A stretch of 64,000 bases of DNA from assembly GCF_012271765.1 (NCBI RefSeq), contig NZ_VRKO01000016.1, forward strand, positions 1 to 64,000, given 5' to 3'. Position numbers and translations under genes: made by a program. Of the stretch, positions 1 through 8,331 are shown piece by piece. How positions within the stretch are numbered: position 1 is the first letter of the stretch; every line of letters starts with the position of its first letter. The notes beneath the pieces are model-generated. The model did not search any database. It saw nothing but the letters and a program-made list of their open reading frames with translations, and was not told the origin of the DNA. The DNA comes from Erwinia rhapontici. Its GTDB lineage: Bacteria; Pseudomonadota; Gammaproteobacteria; Enterobacterales; Enterobacteriaceae.

Positions 1-77
1 TCTCCTCCGCTATGCCGTTTATAACTGTTACCCATGTGGTCAGTCTAAAGTGTTACCCATGTGGTCGGTCTGTACCC
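1..77 (-). mobile_element. Left end of an IS481-type element, truncated by the window edge
   Basis: The reverse complement of these 77 bases matches positions 12113-12189 base for base: the terminal repeat and the region just upstream of the transposase start of the complete IS copy. The transposase of this copy would therefore read leftwards, out of the window. The sequence directly to the right, GTGCCTCGCCCCTAC, is one half of a palindromic repeat whose other half is not visible, so this copy also appears to sit in the middle of a palindrome. The element's other end cannot be seen. Confidence 0.85.
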
Positions 78-100
78 GTGCCTCGCCCCTACGGAATGCG

Positions 101-353
101 GTTTACGGAATGCGGTGTGCGTAGGGGTCGGGCATGCCCGACCCGCAGGCCGACGCGGATTGAGGGCGCGGGCGAGGCGTGCCTCACCCCTAAGGAGTAC
201 AGTTTACGGAATGCGGTGTGCGTAGGGGTCGGGCATGCCCGACCCGCAGGCCGACGCGGATTGAGGGCGCGGGCGAGGCGTGCCTCACCCCTAAGGAGTA
301 CAGTTTACGGAATGCGGTGTGCGTAGGGGTCGGGCATGCCAGACCCGCAGGCT
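101..353. repeat. 101-bp tandem repeat, two full copies and a partial third
   Basis: Units begin at 101, 202 and 303 (GTTTACGGAATGCGG), a period of exactly 101 bp. Each unit carries the palindrome GGGTCGGGCATGCCCGACCC (125-144, 226-245; the third at 327-346 has one change) and a second dyad, GGGCGAGGCGTGCCTCACCC. The third unit stops shortly before the rlmG stop codon. These are REP-like intergenic palindromes that have been tandemly amplified. The open frame across 12-326 simply reads the repeat and is not taken as a gene. Confidence 0.85.
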
Positions 354-359
354 AACGGG

Positions 360-1487
360 TTAAGGCATCTTCACCGAACGTAACACCACAAATTTCTGGT
401 TGCTTGCCACGGTGGTGCAGTTACCAAATAGCTTTTTCATTTTGTGGTAATTGTCGAGATGACGGTTACCGACAATACGCAGTTCGCCGCCATCTTGCAG
501 GCAACGGCGTGCATCACGCAGCATCTGCCAGGCAATATGGTCGGTGACCGCACTCTGCTGGTGGAACGGCGGGTTACACAGCACCGCATGCAGGCGGTCT
601 GACGGATAGCCCGCCAGCGAATTGTTAACGTGGAACGTCGTGCGATCCCGATCCTGTGGAGAGTTCACTTCAATGTTCATCCGGCTGGAAGCGACCGCCA
701 TATAGGATTCATCAATGAAATGGACCTGCGCCAGCGGGTTCTGTTGTAACGCCATCAGGCCAATCACACCATTGCCACAGCCCAGGTCGGCAATCTCACC
801 TTCCAGATCGGAGGGCAGATGCTGTAAGAAGAAGCGCGCCCCCACATCCAGCCCGCCACGGGAAAAGACGTTGGCATGGTTGTGGATCTGGTATGGCGTA
901 CCGTCCAGCGGCCAGGTGGTAATCACATCACTTTCTTTCAGCTCCGGTGCGCTAAAAGTACCGAAGATCAGGCGTGCTTTTTTGCGTGCCAGCGAGGTGG
1001 TGGTGGGGCCCAGCACTTTTTCAAACAGCTGCAACGTCGAGGTATGGATATCTTTCGCTTTACCGGCGGCAATAATCTGGGTTTCCGGGGTCACGACATC
1101 ACGCAACGCACGCAGCTGGTATTCCAGCAGGGCGAGGGTTTTCGGGACTTTAATCAGGACACGTGCCGGTGCCGCAGGAAGCGGGCTCAAACTGTCGAGC
1201 AGCTGTACATCGGCTTCATCGAGGTGATTCAGCGCCAGATTCTGGCGTGTCGCCTGCTGGTTCAGCCAGGAGTCGCTGATGCTGTAAACACCCTCACCCG
1301 CCAGCGCACAGGCCAGCGCGCCAAAGGTGTCATTGAAGATCAGCGTTGGGCCGCTGACCGGGGCATCGCCCAGATGCTGCAACACATATTCGTCGGCCGC
1401 ATCCCAGGCCTGCAACGGGCTTTCTTCGCGCATTTGGGGAAAACGATGCAGCGTCAGCATGCGGTTGCTTAGTTCGAGTTGGCTCAT
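360..1487 (-). CDS. rlmG: 23S rRNA (guanine-1835 N2)-methyltransferase RlmG
   Basis: This 375-residue protein uses S-adenosylmethionine to methylate G1835 of 23S rRNA in the 50S subunit. It has the two-domain layout of RlmG/RsmC: a degenerate N-terminal methyltransferase-like half, then a catalytic half with the SAM-binding motif [11 protein letters not shown] near residue 230 and the substrate-site motif CNPPFH near 305. Length and sequence follow E. coli RlmG (ygjO) along the whole protein. It is divergent from ygjP, the E. coli arrangement. The gene ends directly beside the tandem palindromes at 101-353, which may have displaced its normal downstream region. Confidence 0.95.
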   Translation of the reverse strand: MSQLELSNRMLTLHRFPQMREESPLQAWDAADEYVLQHLGDAPVSGPTLIFNDTFGALACALAGEGVYSISDSWLNQQATRQNLALNHLDEADVQLLDSLSPLPAAPARVLIKVPKTLALLEYQLRALRDVVTPETQIIAAGKAKDIHTSTLQLFEKVLGPTTTSLARKKARLIFGTFSAPELKESDVITTWPLDGTPYQIHNHANVFSRGGLDVGARFFLQHLPSDLEGEIADLGCGNGVIGLMALQQNPLAQVHFIDESYMAVASSRMNIEVNSPQDRDRTTFHVNNSLAGYPSDRLHAVLCNPPFHQQSAVTDHIAWQMLRDARRCLQDGGELRIVGNRHLDNYHKMKKLFGNCTTVASNQKFVVLRSVKMP

Positions 1488-1569
1488 GGGATCACCTTAG
1501 TGGTAAAATTCCCGCGTTTTATCCCCTAAAACGGGCGCACAGTAAACGTTTTTCTTCACCGGAGTCCGC

Positions 1570-2073
1570 ATGTCGTCGCTTATTTATCTACAAGGTTACC
1601 CTGAATCGCTGCTGTCACAGGTCCGCACGCTGATTGAGCAACAGCGCCTGTCAGAGGTGCTGAACCAGCGTTATCCCTCTATGCACAGCATCACCAGCGA
1701 CAAAGCGCTCTATGACTACGCACTGGATTTAAAGAACCAGTCGCTGCGCAATGCGCCGCCGCTCAACAAGGTGATTTATGACAGTAAGATTAAGGTCATG
1801 AAACATGCGCTGGGGTTACATACGGCGATATCTCGCGTGCAGGGCGGCAAGCTGAAAGCCAAAGCGGAGATCCGCGTGGCGACGATTTTTAAACAGGCCC
1901 CGGAAGCATTTCTGCGCATGATCGTGGTCCATGAGCTGGCGCATATCAAAGAGAAAGACCACAACAAGGCGTTTTACCAGCTCTGCTGCCATATGGAGCC
2001 GCAGTATCACCAGTTGGAGTTCGATACGCGCCTGTGGCTGACCGCACAGGCGCTGGAAGGACGTGAGGGGTAA
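1570..2073 (+). CDS. ygjP: YgjP family zinc metallopeptidase-like protein
   Basis: A 167-residue cytosolic protein of the YgjP (DUF45/WLM-like metallohydrolase) family. The zinc-binding signature HELAH is at residues 121-125, followed by KEKDHNKAF, which carries the third likely ligand. E. coli YgjP has been reported to hydrolyse UTP, but the physiological role is not settled. The length equals that of E. coli YgjP and the gene is intact. Its last 125 bases (from 1949) are repeated with one mismatch at 4725-4849, on the far side of an AT-rich island. An incoming element thus appears to have supplied or duplicated the 3' end while leaving the gene whole. Confidence 0.9.
   Translation: MSSLIYLQGYPESLLSQVRTLIEQQRLSEVLNQRYPSMHSITSDKALYDYALDLKNQSLRNAPPLNKVIYDSKIKVMKHALGLHTAISRVQGGKLKAKAEIRVATIFKQAPEAFLRMIVVHELAHIKEKDHNKAFYQLCCHMEPQYHQLEFDTRLWLTAQALEGREG
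1949..2073 (+). repeat. Direct repeat, left copy (3' end of ygjP)
   Basis: These 125 bp are identical to 4725-4849 except for one base (CAGTTGGAG here, CAGCTGGAG there). Homology begins at AAGAGAAAGACC inside ygjP and ends exactly at the TAA stop codon. The two copies bound a 2651-bp AT-rich island, as expected for a mobile segment that uses a gene's 3' end as its attachment or recombination site. Confidence 0.95.
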
Positions 2074-2174
2074 GAGGAAAGTGTTGAAGCCGGTCAGGAT
2101 ACTTCAATCCCCCCAATTTTACCCAGCGCTAGGTTAGAAAATATGTATAGATTAACCATAGCATTCAGACACAT

Positions 2175-2206
2175 GAAAAATCGCCACCTCATTCCTTAGG
2201 GGTGGC
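2175..2206 (-). terminator. Probable terminator of the ATPase/DUF4435 operon
   Basis: Read on the minus strand, GCCACC and GGTGGC (2183-2188 and 2201-2206) form a GC-rich hairpin followed by ATTTTTC. It lies 82 bp downstream of the DUF4435 stop codon and is in the right orientation for that operon. The rest of 2074-2287 holds no convincing gene. Confidence 0.65.
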
Positions 2207-2287
2207 TAATAAATCTACATTAGGAAAAACGACCCAATAATTACCTAACCAGATATATCATCGACAGAAAAATAATTACTGATAGTC

Positions 2288-3139
2288 TCAGGCCACTAAG
2301 ACCGACTCTATATTTCTATTCAATGAGGTTTCTATAAATTTTTCAGTTGAATATGCCAACCGCATCATATGCTCAACAGACGAAAATTTTAGATTCCTTC
2401 CACGGGAAAAACCTTGACGATATACAATTAACAATATATGCATAAAATCATGTCCATTGCATATATGCAATTGATCAGCATTCATTGCCGTTAGCTTTTC
2501 AATTCCATCTTTTAGATATTCTTTTGAAACTGTAATTCGTTCACTACAAATAACAATCCTATTGATAAAAATATCCAGATCAATATTAACACACTCATTA
2601 CTAACGGTGATAAACTCCGAGTGATTCATACCCTTAAAGTTAAGGTTCAATGACTCTCTGCAATTTAACCATTTCAACATGCCAATTTTGTAACATGCAT
2701 CCATAATTGATTTCTTTAATGAATCCTTAAACTGATCGGAAGAAAATGGACGAACGCTATCATAATCGGTGAAATTATCAATAAACTTATCAATAACTCC
2801 CCCCTGAACAAGCATCATTTCAAGATCATGAAAATCAGTAAAGTAAACATGCTCATATGTTACACCTTGAATATGGTCAAAATCAGCATCACAAATTCCA
2901 TAAACCTTCAGCACATCCCGCAAACGAAGTTCACGAACGGCTTTAATAACCTCTGGCTTCCCACTGCAAGGTGAATCATAAATTATTCTATCGTGGCACT
3001 TATAAAGTTTAAAAAATGCCAAATCAGTTTGTCCCTCAAGAAGAAGGAGAATTTTATGCTCATTCATAGGATTTCTAAAGAGCATAGTCATTCTATCGAT
3101 CCAATTACCGTCCCTATCTATTTCATCCAAAGAAAACAT
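2288..3139 (-). CDS. DUF4435 TOPRIM-like nuclease, AriB-like component of a PARIS-type defence pair
   Basis: A 283-residue protein. Near the N-terminus, LLLLEGQTD places an acidic residue at Glu35, and GICDADFDHI supplies Asp84, Asp86 and Asp88: the Glu plus DxD pattern of TOPRIM-type metal-dependent nucleases and of the DUF4435 family. In PARIS systems the DUF4435 protein AriB is held by the ATPase AriA and released as an effector nuclease (reported to cut tRNA) when a phage anti-restriction protein is sensed. The gene lies 6 bp after the ATPase gene and has a near-perfect ribosome site (GGGAGGTGAT) that overlaps the ATPase stop codon, so the two should be co-translated. Base composition is far more AT-rich than the flanks. 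Family placement is by motif and context; the specific trigger is unknown. Confidence 0.7.
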   Translation of the reverse strand: MFSLDEIDRDGNWIDRMTMLFRNPMNEHKILLLLEGQTDLAFFKLYKCHDRIIYDSPCSGKPEVIKAVRELRLRDVLKVYGICDADFDHIQGVTYEHVYFTDFHDLEMMLVQGGVIDKFIDNFTDYDSVRPFSSDQFKDSLKKSIMDACYKIGMLKWLNCRESLNLNFKGMNHSEFITVSNECVNIDLDIFINRIVICSERITVSKEYLKDGIEKLTAMNADQLHICNGHDFMHILLIVYRQGFSRGRNLKFSSVEHMMRLAYSTEKFIETSLNRNIESVLVA

Positions 3140-3145
3140 ATCGCA

Positions 3146-4423
3146 TCACCTCCCTTGTGATAATTTGTAAAGATCAGTCACCGACTCCCAGTCATGATCG
3201 ATTATGCTAGTTGAATGTGTTGCAATGATAACTTGTGAGAAATCATTAAGTGCTATGATTTTATTTATTGATGTAAGAAAATCCTGCTGCCAAGCAATAT
3301 GCAATGAATTTTCAGGCTCATCTATCAATATTAACTTGTGTTTATTTGCGTTAAAAATCAAATCAAACAATATTACAATTTGATTTTGTTCTCCAGACGA
3401 AAGTACGTTCCTATCTATAACGTTATTATTCACGCCATTAAAATAAAAACCTTTTTCTTTAGAGATAATAACGCTCTTGTTCGCCATCACTTTATCTTTG
3501 ATAGAACTCTCAAAAAGTTTTATTTTTGTGTAGAGATTCTCAAGAGGCTCGAGCTTTTGAAAAGCATCCGATATATGTAAATCCAGCACAGTATAAAATT
3601 CAGAACTGTCCAGAGTTTCATTGTCATAGTCTGCACTTATGACATCCTCAGATTCAATCAAACCACTAGCCATATATAACTTTCTTCTTTCTTGTAGAGT
3701 AAACAGACGCTCACGGAGAAAAGAACGGTTAGGGGATTTACTTTTTTTCAATGATGAAAAAAGCCTCGACGGAAATGTAGAATCAAGTTTTTGAGAAATA
3801 GCAGCCGACTGGTCATTAACCTCATTAATTAACTCCCTTAACATTTCCGCTCGATTGTCAATTATACTAACATTGCCACCTAAATTATCTAAACGTTCAG
3901 CTTTAATGAAAAAAATAAAATCATCTGGAAAATTAGACTTTAAAAATTTCACATTGAAATTACTTTCACTTTTCTTCTTTTTATCTGATATGGATTTATT
4001 AAGATTATAGAAAATCTTAATAAACCTATCACTATCGGGCCCATGCCCTGTAACACTAGATATTCCATCATCTATAACTTCATTTTCACCAGAAAATAAA
4101 CCATCATCACCTTCAAAGCCGTCAACAATCAAAGATATTAACTTCTCCCTAACTTCTTCATTTTTATTTAAAATAACCTTTATGCTACTCCTTGTCTTTA
4201 TTAACTCAACAAATCCAGATGTTGTTGACAGTTTTATGTTTTTAAAAGGTAGGTTTTTAAATAAATAAAGCTCACCTTTAGATATTGATTTAATAATATT
4301 TAAAATAATAGTTTTACCATAACCGTTAGGCCCGGTCAGGAATGACACTTTTCTATTATCTAATGGTATCAAGTAGTCAAAGTTGTCAAAAAGCTTTTCA
4401 ATTCTTAGAGAAATTAGTTGCAT
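3146..4423 (-). CDS. ABC/OLD-type AAA ATPase, AriA-like component of a PARIS-type defence pair
   Basis: A 425-residue soluble P-loop ATPase. Visible motifs in order: Walker A GPNGYGKT at residues 31-38; a long charged middle section (about 130-300) likely to be helical or coiled coil; an ABC-type signature LSSGEQNQ; Walker B LILIDEPENSLH; and a switch histidine in IIATHSTS. This resembles AriA and other OLD/Rad50-like defence ATPases, and its partner is a DUF4435 protein in the usual ariA-ariB order. The frame is open up to an ATG at 4492, but the ATG at 4423 starts exactly at the first strand of the fold (MQLISLRIEKLF), so it is preferred; neither start has a strong ribosome site. AT-rich, horizontally acquired. 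It could belong to a related but distinct ATPase-TOPRIM system. Confidence 0.7.
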   Translation of the reverse strand: MQLISLRIEKLFDNFDYLIPLDNRKVSFLTGPNGYGKTIILNIIKSISKGELYLFKNLPFKNIKLSTTSGFVELIKTRSSIKVILNKNEEVREKLISLIVDGFEGDDGLFSGENEVIDDGISSVTGHGPDSDRFIKIFYNLNKSISDKKKKSESNFNVKFLKSNFPDDFIFFIKAERLDNLGGNVSIIDNRAEMLRELINEVNDQSAAISQKLDSTFPSRLFSSLKKSKSPNRSFLRERLFTLQERRKLYMASGLIESEDVISADYDNETLDSSEFYTVLDLHISDAFQKLEPLENLYTKIKLFESSIKDKVMANKSVIISKEKGFYFNGVNNNVIDRNVLSSGEQNQIVILFDLIFNANKHKLILIDEPENSLHIAWQQDFLTSINKIIALNDFSQVIIATHSTSIIDHDWESVTDLYKLSQGR

Positions 4424-4724
4424 TTCATGTAGTCCATAAAGAAAAACAATTATGGCGGTGTTATATAGTAGATAACCCATAAGAAACACCAAGAAAATAA
4501 TTCAAATTACAAGAGTAAAAAATAACAAAGGAAATCCATATGAGAAACTGGGGGAATTAGGAAAATAAGAGAATCAATTAAAAACCAACATATTCTAATA
4601 CTAGATACATAGGTTCAAAAAAACATCCATTATGAAAACTCCAGTTTAGTTGTTGTAAAATATAAACATATCATAACTAAAACACAACTTACTTATCTAC
4701 AATACATTAAAAAAATTTTAGACT
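4424..4724. promoter_or_regulatory. AT-rich region upstream of the ATPase gene, right edge of the island
   Basis: About 300 bp of very AT-rich sequence between the ATPase start and the right direct repeat. It should hold the promoter of the two-gene operon, but many AT-rich hexamers compete and I cannot name one with confidence. I see no integrase gene, tRNA or inverted terminal repeat. The composition changes abruptly at 4725, where the duplicated ygjP end begins. Confidence 0.4.
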
Positions 4725-4849
4725 AAGAGAAAGACCACAACAAGGCGTTTTACCAGCTCTGCTGCCATATGGAGCCGCAGTATCACCAGCTGGAGTTCGA
4801 TACGCGCCTGTGGCTGACCGCACAGGCGCTGGAAGGACGTGAGGGGTAA
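4725..4849 (+). pseudogene. Direct repeat, right copy: detached 3' end of ygjP
   Basis: These 125 bp encode the last 41 codons of ygjP plus the stop codon, without any start. They differ from 1949-2073 at one base. The convergent TPM-domain gene begins (stop codon side) only 20 bp further on, so this copy probably marks the original end of ygjP before the island arrived, and the left copy came with or was created by the island. Confidence 0.9.
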
Positions 4850-4868
4850 ACCCTCACGCGCTAGAGCG

Positions 4869-5801
4869 TTACCATTTCCCCGATGCGCCGCCGCCGCCGC
4901 TGCGACCGCCGCCACCGCTGAAGCCGTCATCACTGCTGTCGGAATCCCGGCTATGACTGGAGCGGGAGTCAGAACTGTCGTCAGAACGATCGCGGCTACC
5001 GCCACCGCCCAGCAGGGTGCCAATTAGCGATGAGATAAGCATCTGTACCATCAGGCTGCCGCCAAACAGCAGGCCGACATTATCACCATTTACAGCCTCG
5101 ATACCTGAGGACAGCAGCGTGCTGATCAACGAAATACCGGTGACAATCCCGCTGACAAAAAGCGCCCTCAGCAGCGGGTTGCGGCGCAGGAAGAAGAACG
5201 GCAGCACTATCATGCCCAGTAGCCAGAGACCGACGCTGCCGCCGGACAGGGTAATGGCGTCATTAGATACTGTCGGAGCAGGTTCAGCCAGCGGACGCGG
5301 TGGCGTTGCCGGGGCATCGCCCTCGACCGGGACGCCCAGCTGGCGTGAAATACTCTGCACACCGGCGACTAATCCGGGGCCCATTTCCCCCTGTTTAAAG
5401 TGAGGAATGATGCTGCCGTTGATCACCTGTGCGGCCTGCACATCGGTGAAATCCCCTTCCAGCCCGTAGCCGACCTCAATGCGCACCGTGCGGTCGGTTT
5501 TCGCCATCACCAGCAGCAGGCCGTCATCGCGCTGTTTGTCACCGAGTTTCCAGGCATCGAATACCCGCGTGGCAAACTGCTCAATGCTGTCATCCCCGGT
5601 AGTATCGACGGTCAGCACCGCAAGCTGGTGGCCGGTTTTTTTCTCCAGCGCCACTATCTGAGTCGTAATCTGCTGGACATCCGTGGCGCTCAGTACGCCC
5701 GCGTCATCCGTCACGCGCTGCTGCAATGTCGGTACGGCCACTGTCGCGGCCAGACTGGTCAGGGGCAGCACCGCTAGCAGGATCAGGGTGAAAAATCGCA
5801 T
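4869..5801 (-). CDS. TPM-domain (YgcG/Psb32 family) membrane protein
   Basis: A 310-residue protein with an N-terminal signal peptide (MRFFTLILLAVLPLTSLAA), a TPM domain at roughly residues 25-155 (including QRVTDDAGVLS and GDKQRDDGLLLVMAKTDR), and two or three hydrophobic segments at about 185-270. The tail is striking: a Ser/Asp/Arg-rich stretch, then GGGGRSGGGGASGKW, as is usual for this family. TPM proteins are periplasmic or extracytoplasmic domains anchored in the inner membrane; some show phosphatase activity, but the bacterial role is unclear. It follows a LemA gene with a 9-bp gap. LemA-TPM pairs are common and suggest joint function at the membrane. Confidence 0.85.
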   Translation of the reverse strand: MRFFTLILLAVLPLTSLAATVAVPTLQQRVTDDAGVLSATDVQQITTQIVALEKKTGHQLAVLTVDTTGDDSIEQFATRVFDAWKLGDKQRDDGLLLVMAKTDRTVRIEVGYGLEGDFTDVQAAQVINGSIIPHFKQGEMGPGLVAGVQSISRQLGVPVEGDAPATPPRPLAEPAPTVSNDAITLSGGSVGLWLLGMIVLPFFFLRRNPLLRALFVSGIVTGISLISTLLSSGIEAVNGDNVGLLFGGSLMVQMLISSLIGTLLGGGGSRDRSDDSSDSRSSHSRDSDSSDDGFSGGGGRSGGGGASGKW

Positions 5802-5810
5802 GGTGATCCC

Positions 5811-6425
5811 TTATTTCGCGCGGGCAGGCTGTGAAAAATCCACTTGAGGGGCGGTGGATATCTGCGCCACATTTTCCGGCTGGAAATTTTCTTTACGCTG
5901 GTAGCCCATCACTTTGGCGGTCAGTGAACCCGGGAACTGGCGGATCATCAGGTTGTAGTCCTGCACCGCACGGACATAGCGCTGGCGCGCCACGGCAATA
6001 CGGTTTTCCGTACCTTCCAGCTGCACCATCAGGTTGTTAAACATCTGATCCGCTTTCAAATCAGGATAGCGTTCGCTGATCACCAGCAGGCGCGACATCG
6101 CGCTACTCAGCTCTGACTGCGACTGCTGGAAAGCCTGCATGGTCTGCGCATCTTCCGGGGCATTTTGTACCTGGGTCAGGCTGCCGATTTTCGCGCGGGC
6201 GTCGGCGATGCTTTTAAACACCTCGGCTTCATGGCTGGCGCTGGCTTTTGCCGTGGCCACCAGATTCGGGATCAGGTCGGCACGGCGTTGATACTGGTTC
6301 AACACTTCTGACCATTCAGTGGAGACGGCTTCGTCGCGCTGCTGGATTTGGTTATAGTCGCAGCCGGAAAGCCAGAACATCACAGGCAGCAACAGCAGCC
6401 AGCGAAAACGTGCAGGGAATAACAT
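5811..6425 (-). CDS. LemA family lipoprotein
   Basis: A 204-residue protein with the hallmark LemA segment QYQRRADLIPNLV near residue 45 and a long alpha-helical body. The N-terminus has a lipobox (WLSGC, Cys at about 22), so the protein is probably a lipoprotein facing the periplasm rather than a plain single-pass protein. The function of LemA proteins is not established. It is the first gene of a two-gene operon with the TPM-domain protein. Confidence 0.88.
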   Translation of the reverse strand: MLFPARFRWLLLLPVMFWLSGCDYNQIQQRDEAVSTEWSEVLNQYQRRADLIPNLVATAKASASHEAEVFKSIADARAKIGSLTQVQNAPEDAQTMQAFQQSQSELSSAMSRLLVISERYPDLKADQMFNNLMVQLEGTENRIAVARQRYVRAVQDYNLMIRQFPGSLTAKVMGYQRKENFQPENVAQISTAPQVDFSQPARAK

Positions 6426-6497
6426 GATTTCGTCCTTAAAATAAAGAAAGGGGCAAGGTGAGCATTATACAGGCACCGCCCGATAGCGCTGTTTTAC

Positions 6498-8198
6498 TTA
6501 TATAAAATCTTTCGCCTGCTGGATCAAACTGGTTTTGGTCAGCGCCCCCAGATATTTCCGCTCCAGCGGATTATTCAGCACCGGCAGGCGCTCCAGCGTG
6601 ACGCGCGCGAACGCTTCCCAGCCTTCTTTGATGGTCTGGTTCTCGTAAACCGTGGGGAATTGGGTGTCGACCACACAGCTGACCGGGGAGGTCAGGGTGA
6701 TCTCTTTATCCAGAACCTTATGCGAGATATCGTGGATCGACACCGCGCCAATAAACTCCCCTTGCTCGCCAATCACATAGACAAAGCGTTCACGCTTGAG
6801 TGAGCTGACCGCCAGCGCTTTACCGACAGAATCCTGTGGCGTCAGCGCCGCGCCGGAGACGATAAACTGCGAAATAATGCCGTTATCAAAATCAAACTTG
6901 GCGTCAGAGCGGCTGAAGTGGCGGGTCATTACCGAGTAGGTGCTGCTGGAGTGCAGACGGTAGACGGTCATGGAAGCCAGTACGCTGGCGATCATTGCCG
7001 GGAACAGCAGGCTGCTGTTGAGCGTCATCTCCAGCACCATCAGCATCGCCATCAGCGGCGCCTGACTGACGGACGCCAGCACCGCGCCCATCCCCACGGC
7101 GGCAAACACTTCGGCATTGCCAACCGGTAATCCGGCGGCGGCGGCCAGCAACGCCACCATTTCCCCCATCAGTGCACCAATCAACAGCGCCGGAGTAAAC
7201 AGGCCGCCCACAGCATTGGAACCGACGGAGATCGCCGTGGCCAGCATCTTCAGCAGCAGCAGTGCCAGCAGCATCGGCAGCAGGAAATCCCCCGCCATAA
7301 TGCGCACAATCACTTCATAGCCGTTACCGAGGATCTGGGTGCTGCCAATCGCCAGCGCGCCCACCAGCAGTCCGCCAAGGCCGAGGCGTAGCGGCAGGCT
7401 GCGAATGGGCGCGAAGCAGCGCTTACTCTGACCAATCAACCACAGCATGCCCCAGCCCAGCAAACCCGCCAGCAACCCGATGACCACGGTTAGCGCAATA
7501 CTGCCGGGCGTCAGATCAAACTGGCTGTGGGAAAACGGGTACATTGCCGAACGGTGCCCGAGGGACCACATGGTCAGCACCGCCACGCCGGACGCGATAA
7601 TCAGGGGGATCAGACGCTGCATGGCAGAGATACCGAAAGCGATTTCCGCGACAAAAATCGCCGACGCCAGCGGCGCATGGTACACCGAGGCCAGCCCGGC
7701 GGCAGCAGCCATCGCCACCACGTCACTGTTTTTCAGCGGCAGCGATTTGAACCACCAGCGCCCCATCAGGCTGCCTGCCAGCGCCGACAGCTGCACCATC
7801 GGCCCTTCACGCCCGATAGACGCGCCGCTGCTGATACTCGCCAGCGATGACAGCCCGCGAAACAGCGAGGTGCGCGTGGGCACCGCATCCAGCTGGGCGT
7901 TAATCACTTCCAGATAATCGGTTCGCACCGTCTGCTTTTGCTCAATGGCGGTGGCATAACGCAGCAGGAAACCGGCAATCAGCCCCCCCGCACCGACAAT
8001 CAGCGGCCAGCAGTACCAGGGGTAAACACGCATCGCCTGGGTAATATCGGTTTGTCCATTAAACACCAGACCATCAATCAGGTTTATCGCTTCACGAAAG
8101 CCCAGCGTCACCAGGGAGGCCACCAGCCCGACCGGGATCGCCACCAGAATACTGGTCCAGTTAAGTGCATGTTTACTCTGCGGGCTGCGAACGCTCAT
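6498..8198 (-). CDS. ClC-type chloride channel/transporter with C-terminal CBS domains
   Basis: A 566-residue inner-membrane protein. The ClC core (about residues 1-430) has the ion-path motifs SSGASIGREGP and GGLFTP; the glutamate of GREGP is the gating glutamate of ClC exchangers. The last 130 residues form a CBS pair, which E. coli ClcA and ClcB lack, so this is a longer ClcB-like paralogue with a likely nucleotide-sensing cytosolic domain. Substrate (chloride or another anion) is not visible from sequence. The gene is transcribed alone, divergent from ygjR across a 133-bp spacer. Confidence 0.88.
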   Translation of the reverse strand: MSVRSPQSKHALNWTSILVAIPVGLVASLVTLGFREAINLIDGLVFNGQTDITQAMRVYPWYCWPLIVGAGGLIAGFLLRYATAIEQKQTVRTDYLEVINAQLDAVPTRTSLFRGLSSLASISSGASIGREGPMVQLSALAGSLMGRWWFKSLPLKNSDVVAMAAAAGLASVYHAPLASAIFVAEIAFGISAMQRLIPLIIASGVAVLTMWSLGHRSAMYPFSHSQFDLTPGSIALTVVIGLLAGLLGWGMLWLIGQSKRCFAPIRSLPLRLGLGGLLVGALAIGSTQILGNGYEVIVRIMAGDFLLPMLLALLLLKMLATAISVGSNAVGGLFTPALLIGALMGEMVALLAAAAGLPVGNAEVFAAVGMGAVLASVSQAPLMAMLMVLEMTLNSSLLFPAMIASVLASMTVYRLHSSSTYSVMTRHFSRSDAKFDFDNGIISQFIVSGAALTPQDSVGKALAVSSLKRERFVYVIGEQGEFIGAVSIHDISHKVLDKEITLTSPVSCVVDTQFPTVYENQTIKEGWEAFARVTLERLPVLNNPLERKYLGALTKTSLIQQAKDFI

Positions 8199-8331
8199 CG
8201 GGTTCCCTCGGGATGATTTTCTGTATGGTGCGAGAGGTGAGCTGAAAAATCAAATCACTCCTTTTAGTCATTGCCAGGCTGCACACAGATGGTAATCTGC
8301 TTTTTCGTTCACTCAGCCGCACAGGAACACT

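Noticed and set aside
12-326. A 104-codon open frame at the left edge
   Set aside because: It reads through the IS end and the 101-bp tandem palindromes; the predicted protein is just the repeat translated, with no ribosome site.
101-353. CRISPR array
   Set aside because: The repeated units are 101 bp with no variable spacers; the whole unit is repeated, including the parts between dyads. No cas genes are nearby.
2074-4724. Toxin-antitoxin pair as an explanation of the two island genes
   Set aside because: Both proteins are large, with ATPase and TOPRIM-type motifs; no small antitoxin-like gene with a DNA-binding domain is present.
4718-5023. A 101-codon minus-strand frame across the right direct repeat
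   Set aside because: It is antisense to the duplicated ygjP end and out of frame with the TPM gene; low-complexity alanine run from the GC-rich tail of that gene.
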